From: Thermoplasmata archaeon
GTDB taxonomy: Archaea > Thermoplasmatota > Thermoplasmata > Lutacidiplasmatales > UBA184
Assembly (NCBI GenBank): GCA_021798415.1
Contig: JAJZGO010000028.1
Location: 1-16,412 of the forward strand
DNA: 16,412 bases
Reading direction: 5' to 3'
A model generated the notes under the pieces. It was given only the letters and a program-made list of their open reading frames with translations, was not told the origin of the DNA and ran no database searches. The position numbers and the translations under genes are program-made. This document shows positions 13,183 to 16,412 of the stretch, in pieces. How positions within the stretch are numbered: position 1 is the first letter of the stretch; every line of letters starts with the position of its first letter.

Positions 13183-13186
13183 GGGG
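13171..13186 (+). other. Hairpin covering the aprA stop codon
   Basis: CCCCTC and GAGGGG form a perfect 6-bp stem with a TTTT tetraloop; the aprA TGA (13180–13182) lies at the loop/stem junction. No T-tract follows and the next gene starts at 13215, so partial termination, mRNA 3'-end protection or reduced downstream expression are all possible. Confidence 0.4.
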
Positions 13187-13214
13187 CGGGCTTCCGGTAC
13201 TCGGGGCGCTCTCG

Positions 13215-14168
13215 ATGGACGGTTGGGCCAGCCGGGTTCGTTCGGACCCGGCGGCGCTCATCCCGGAACCCGCCTCGGCCCTCGGCGAGGTCCTCGACGA
13301 GGTGGAGGCGGCGTTCGACCGACGACCGTGGCCGCTCCTCGTCGACGTTCCGGCGGACCGACCGATCCAGGTCGTCGGCGACAGCCACGGCGACTGGCCG
13401 GCGGTCTCCGCCGGCGTTCGGTTCGCGCGCCGAGGCCCGACGCCCGAACGGTTCGTCGCCCTCGGGGACTACGTCGACCGGGGTACCCGGGCCCAACCGG
13501 ACCCGGCCGCGTTGCCGAACGGCTCGATCTGGAACGCCGCGTACCTCTTGGCCTGGGCGGCCCACGACCCCGATCGGATCGTGCCGCTGCGCGGGAACCA
13601 CGAGGCGACCCGACAGATCCTCGTCCCCGGCCCGACCCTGTTGCGCGAGCTCCGCCGGGCGTACCCTCCCCGCGATGCGCTCCCGCTCTTCGAGCGCCTC
13701 GTCGGCCTCCTCGAGCGGCTGCCGCTCGCCGCCCGGAGCGAGAACGGGGTCGTCTTCGTCCACGGAGGGATCCCGCCGGCGGACCGTCTCGATCCCCGGA
13801 GCTGGCGGAAGGACGACCTCGCCCTGCTCGAGGGACTCCTGTGGAGCGACCCCAGCCTGGACTACGAGGACCGGGCCGCGGGGTTCCCGTACGGTCCCGA
13901 GGAGCTCGCCGAGTTCTTGCGCGCGGTCGGATGCCGGGTGATGGTCAAGGGCCACGCGCCCGACCACTCGGGCCGGGCGATCTTCGACGGGCGCCTCCTC
14001 ACGGTCCACACGAGCGATATCTTCGCGTCGTTCGGGGAGCGCGGCGTCCTCATGGCGGAGGTCCCGGCGGGGCGACGGGTCGAGACCGCCGCCGACCTCG
14101 CGCTGCGCTCCTGGAACGGCACGGACTGGGAGCTTCGACCGATCGCGGGGCTCGCCCGGGAGGCCTAG
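13215..14168 (+). CDS. PPP-family metallophosphoesterase (Ser/Thr protein phosphatase-like)
   Basis: This 317-residue cytoplasmic enzyme has the full PPP signature: GDSHGDW (residues 55–61), GDYVDRG (84–90), RGNHE (126–130), VHGG (182–185) and GH in MVKGHAPDH (243–251), the residues that hold the dinuclear metal centre and bind phosphate. It should hydrolyse phosphoserine/threonine or a phosphate ester such as a dinucleoside polyphosphate; the substrate is unknown. An N-terminal region of about 48 residues precedes the catalytic domain. I chose the ATG at 13215, 32 nt after aprA; a longer frame inside aprA is rejected. The gene lies within the apparent aprBA–tauE–DUF1634–etf transcription unit, 4 nt before tauE copy 2. 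A role in sulfur metabolism, for instance on a nucleotide by-product or as a regulator, is speculation. Confidence 0.88.
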   Translation: MDGWASRVRSDPAALIPEPASALGEVLDEVEAAFDRRPWPLLVDVPADRPIQVVGDSHGDWPAVSAGVRFARRGPTPERFVALGDYVDRGTRAQPDPAALPNGSIWNAAYLLAWAAHDPDRIVPLRGNHEATRQILVPGPTLLRELRRAYPPRDALPLFERLVGLLERLPLAARSENGVVFVHGGIPPADRLDPRSWRKDDLALLEGLLWSDPSLDYEDRAAGFPYGPEELAEFLRAVGCRVMVKGHAPDHSGRAIFDGRLLTVHTSDIFASFGERGVLMAEVPAGRRVETAADLALRSWNGTDWELRPIAGLAREA

Positions 14169-14172
14169 CGCC

Positions 14173-15027
14173 GTGATCGTCCTCGTCCTCGTCGTCGCGC
14201 TCCTGGTGATCGCGATCGCGGCGGGTTTCCTCGGTAGCCTCGCCGGGCTCGGAGGGGGCGTCATCCTAACGCCGGTGCTCGTCCTCTTCTTCGGGATCCC
14301 GTTCGGGGACGCCGTCGGCGCGAGCGCGGTCAGCGTGCTCGCGACCTCGACGACGTCGGGCGCCGCGTACGTCCACGACCGCCTCACCGACCTTCGCATC
14401 GGGAACTTCCTGCAGATCGCGACGGTCCCGGGCGCCCTCATCGGGGCCACCGCGACGGTCCTCCTCGCCCCGACCAACCTCGTTCCCGTCCTCCTCATCG
14501 TTCTCGGCCTCGTCCTCCTGTCGACGGTCCCCGGGAGCATCGCGATGCGCCACGAGGAGCATCCCCCGGAAGGTCCCGGAGACGCGATCAGCCGTCGCCT
14601 CAAGTTCGAGGGCAACTACTACGACCGGCTGCACCAACGGGTCGTGCACTACCGCGGTCAGAACTCGAAGACCGCGCTCGTCGTGATGTTCGCGGCGGGG
14701 ATCGTGTCGGGACTCTTCGGGATCGGGAGCGGTGTCCTCAAAGTCCTCGCGCTCGACCGCGCCCTGAGGCTCCCGATGAAGGTCTCGACCGCGACGAGCA
14801 ACTTCATGATCGGCGTCACCGCGACGGCGGGCGTCGGGGTCCTGTTCGCCGGGAACCTCGTCCTACCGCTGCTCGCCGCCCCGGTCGCGATCGGGACGAC
14901 GACCGGCGCCTACCTCGGGAGCCGTCTTTTGCCCGGCCTGACGAACCGGCTGATCCGCTGGCTCTTCGTCGTCATCCTGCTCGTCCTGGCGGTCGAGACG
15001 CTCGTCCGAGGGGTCGCGATGCTATGA
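14173..15027 (+). CDS. TauE/SafE (TSUP) family permease, copy 2
   Basis: This 284-residue polytopic permease is a close paralogue of the one at 9122–9976: same length, same Gly-rich half-repeats AGFLGSLAGLGGGVIL (residues 17–32) and AGIVSGLFGIGSGVLKVLAL, and a nearly identical VSTATSNFMIG motif. The central soluble loop differs most, being more basic and containing FEGNYYDRLHQRVVHYRG, which suggests a different partner or substrate. It starts with GTG at 14173, 4 nt after the phosphatase stop, and is followed by an overlapping DUF1634 gene, as in copy 1. TauE-family proteins export sulfite, sulfate-like anions or sulfonates; location just after aprBA fits export of a sulfur oxyanion made or used by APS reductase. 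Confidence 0.9.
   Translation: MIVLVLVVALLVIAIAAGFLGSLAGLGGGVILTPVLVLFFGIPFGDAVGASAVSVLATSTTSGAAYVHDRLTDLRIGNFLQIATVPGALIGATATVLLAPTNLVPVLLIVLGLVLLSTVPGSIAMRHEEHPPEGPGDAISRRLKFEGNYYDRLHQRVVHYRGQNSKTALVVMFAAGIVSGLFGIGSGVLKVLALDRALRLPMKVSTATSNFMIGVTATAGVGVLFAGNLVLPLLAAPVAIGTTTGAYLGSRLLPGLTNRLIRWLFVVILLVLAVETLVRGVAML
14773..14822 (+). repeat. 50-nt repeat inside tauE copy 2
   Basis: This is the partner of 9327–9376 in inverted orientation: 49 of 50 bases match, with one mismatch at 14790. It lies in the coding sequence for the conserved second-half permease motif. Confidence 0.85.
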
Positions 15028-15446
15028 CCGGCCCGTCGGCGGCTCCGACCGAGGTCCCCGAGGACCCGACGTTCCCCCCCGCCGCCTACGAACGGATCTC
15101 GAGGCTGTTGCGCGGCGGGGTCCTCCTCTTCCTCGTGTTCGCGGGCGCCGGGATGATCGCCCGGACCGCGATCGACCCGAACGAGACGGTGACGGCGATC
15201 CTCGCGAACCCGCCGCTCTCCCGGTTCGCGTCGGCCGGAGGGTTCCTCTCCGCGCTCGCGGTCGGGAACCCCGAGGCGCTGATCACCCTCGGGATCTACG
15301 TGATGGTCGGCGTGACGATCGGCCGAGTAGGGCTCGCCGCGGTCGACTTCTACCGGGGTCGGGAGCGTTCGCTCGGCGTCGTGTCGACCGCGGTCGTGGC
15401 GCTCCTCCTCCTCGGCCTGTTCGTCGTCGCCCCGTTCGTTCGCTAG
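15024..15446 (+). CDS. DUF1634 membrane protein (partner of TauE copy 2)
   Basis: The 140-residue product has about four membrane helices, roughly residues 30–50, 68–82, 85–107 and 117–138. The DUF1634 segment GNPEALITLGIYVMVGVTIG (81–100) is homologous to the copy at 8691–9125. The N-terminus is Pro-rich and cytoplasmic. Its ATG overlaps the tauE stop (ATGA), repeating the arrangement of the other pair, so the two genes were duplicated as a unit. Function is unknown; an accessory subunit of the adjacent permease is inferred. The etfB gene begins 41 nt downstream after a GAGGAG ribosome-binding site. Confidence 0.85.
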   Translation: MTGPSAAPTEVPEDPTFPPAAYERISRLLRGGVLLFLVFAGAGMIARTAIDPNETVTAILANPPLSRFASAGGFLSALAVGNPEALITLGIYVMVGVTIGRVGLAAVDFYRGRERSLGVVSTAVVALLLLGLFVVAPFVR

Positions 15447-15487
15447 CGCTCACGGTCGTCGGAGAGGGTCACGAGGAGTATCGGAAG

Positions 15488-16282
15488 ATGGCGGAGAAAC
15501 TGCGGATCTGGGTGGCGGTGAAGCACGGCGTCGACGTGAACCTGGCGCGCGCGGACCGGGCGACGGGGCTCGTCCAGCTCGACTCGGCCCCGCGACGCAC
15601 GAGCGACTTCGACAAGAACGCCGTCGAGGAGGCCGTTCGCGTCCGGGAAAAGCGGCCGGGCGCGGTCGTGACCGCGATCTCGGTCGGTGGACCGGCGGCG
15701 CGCGAGGCCCTGCGCGACGCGGTCGCGATCGGCGCCGACGAGGCCGTCCTCGTGACGGCTCCGAACTTCGCCGAATGGGACACCCGGGCGGTCGCGCGGC
15801 TCCTCGCGGCGGCCTCCCGCACGCTCGGCGGCTTCGACCTCTTCGTCCTCGGGGAAGGGAGCACCGACCACTTCGCCGGTCTCGTCGGCCCCCGGCTCGC
15901 CGGGGAGCTCGGCTGCGCCGACGTCGCCTACGTGCGCCGGCTCACGGTCGAAGCGGACGGGATCGTCGCCGAGAAGGACCTCGAGAAGGAGGTCGAGACC
16001 GTGCGCGCCGCCTTCCCGGTCGTCCTGACGGTCGGGCAGGAGATCAACACGCCCCGCCTCCCGACGTTCATGTCGAACCTGAAGGCGTCGAAGAAGGAGG
16101 TCCGCGTCGTGTCGCCGGCCGACCTTTCGGTCGCTGCGGAGGCGCTCGCGCCGGTGGTCGTGACCGAGCGGGTCGCCGTCCCCGAGGTCCCGAGAAAGCA
16201 GGTGACGATCTCGGGCGGCTCGCCCGAGGAGCTCGCCGCGCGGCTCAAAGAGGCCCTCCGCACCGAGGGGGTCCTCCCATGA
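15488..16282 (+). CDS. etfB: Electron transfer flavoprotein, beta subunit
   Basis: EtfB pairs with EtfA to carry electrons between flavin dehydrogenases and a quinone reductase, binding AMP or FAD. The 264-residue protein is of normal length. Landmarks are the N-terminal WVAVKHGVDVN (residues 8–18), AIGADEAVLVT (80–90), the region GEGSTDHFAGLVGPRLAGEL (122–141) and the C-terminal family signature VVLTVGQEINTPRLPTFM (178–195) followed by KASKKEV. The usual RExExG stretch before that signature is replaced by KDLEKEVETV (163–172), a departure from typical EtfB. It overlaps etfA (ATGA). With FixX encoded 4.8 kb upstream, the set suggests a FixABCX-like or ETF–quinone route, here beside sulfur genes instead of fatty-acid or nitrogen-fixation genes. 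The electron donor is unknown. Confidence 0.9.
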   Translation: MAEKLRIWVAVKHGVDVNLARADRATGLVQLDSAPRRTSDFDKNAVEEAVRVREKRPGAVVTAISVGGPAAREALRDAVAIGADEAVLVTAPNFAEWDTRAVARLLAAASRTLGGFDLFVLGEGSTDHFAGLVGPRLAGELGCADVAYVRRLTVEADGIVAEKDLEKEVETVRAAFPVVLTVGQEINTPRLPTFMSNLKASKKEVRVVSPADLSVAAEALAPVVVTERVAVPEVPRKQVTISGGSPEELAARLKEALRTEGVLP

Positions 16283-16412
16283 GCGACGAGGTCGTGCTCT
16301 GCTACAGCGAGGAGACCGGACTCGCCGAGGAGCTCGTCCGCCTCGCGCGGGCGGCGGCGCCGAGCGACGGGAGCCGGGTCCGCGCCGTCGTGCTGCCGGA
16401 CGCTCCGGCCGA
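16279..16412 (+). CDS. etfA: Electron transfer flavoprotein, alpha subunit (N-terminal fragment at window edge)
   Basis: Only the first 44 codons are present; the gene continues beyond the right edge. The ATG at 16279 overlaps the etfB stop as ATGA, and the start MSDEVVLCYSEETGLAEELV is compatible with the first strand and helix of EtfA. Gene order etfB–etfA is the usual one. The identification rests mainly on that position, since the FAD-binding C-terminal domain is not visible. Confidence 0.7.
   Translation, partial: MSDEVVLCYSEETGLAEELVRLARAAAPSDGSRVRAVVLPDAPA

Noticed and set aside
12996..13214. Upstream extension of the phosphatase frame into aprA
   Set aside because: The extension overlaps the well-conserved AprA C-terminus and is Arg/Leu/Pro-rich; the internal ATG at 13215 lies just after the aprA stop and gives a normal PPP domain.
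1..16412. CRISPR arrays, tRNA or rRNA genes, insertion sequences
   Set aside because: No regularly spaced repeats, cloverleaf-like sequences, transposase motifs or target duplications seen when reading both strands.

Overview
This is a GC-rich, gene-dense piece of a prokaryotic chromosome built around dissimilatory (energy-yielding) sulfur metabolism. The domain of life cannot be fixed from sequence alone. DUF1059, two TauE–DUF1634 pairs, an SQR-like/DUF1641 pair, frequent GTG/TTG starts and short T-tracts or A/T patches at gene boundaries would fit a high-GC archaeon (for example a Thermoplasmatota-like lineage). A high-GC bacterium is not excluded. No rRNA, tRNA, transposase, integrase or CRISPR is visible. 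Almost all DNA is coding: the longest gap is about 250 nt (9977–10227). Long antisense open frames are GC artefacts.

Left part, all on the minus strand. (a) A CPA2-type cation/proton antiporter runs off the left edge (1–1005). (b) A tight eight-gene operon reads from 5905 down to 1158: tusA, two DsrE2-like proteins, a second tusA, an SQR-like flavoprotein, a DUF1641 protein, a GcvH-like lipoate-binding protein (LbpA) and a lipoate–protein ligase. (c) A second operon reads from 8578 to 6013: an Mrp-type ATPase, an unknown 80-residue protein, DsrE-, DsrF- and DsrH-like proteins (TusDCB type) and an unknown 120-residue protein, joined by 1–4 nt overlaps. (d) A TauE-family permease plus DUF1634 protein (9976–8691).

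Right part, all on the plus strand: a DUF1059 mini-protein, a FixX-like ferredoxin, then, after a structured promoter region, APS reductase aprB–aprA, a PPP-family phosphatase, a second TauE–DUF1634 pair, and electron-transfer flavoprotein etfB–etfA (etfA cut by the right edge).

Proposed joint role (inference): an SQR-like enzyme and sulfurtransferases (TusA, DsrE2, DsrEFH) collect and relay sulfane sulfur in the cytoplasm. The lipoate-binding protein and its ligase are hallmarks of the sulfur-oxidizing heterodisulfide-reductase-like (sHdr) pathway, which yields sulfite. AprBA would convert sulfite plus AMP to APS, TauE permeases would export an oxyanion, and ETF plus FixX would carry electrons toward the quinone pool. 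The sHdr core, sulfate adenylyltransferase, lipoate synthases and FixC are not in this window, so the full pathway cannot be confirmed here. AprBA could also run reductively. Notable oddities are cysteine losses in Mrp and FixX, nested inverted repeats before aprB, an internal duplication in DUF1641, and paralogous TauE–DUF1634 modules that bracket the apr core in opposite orientations.
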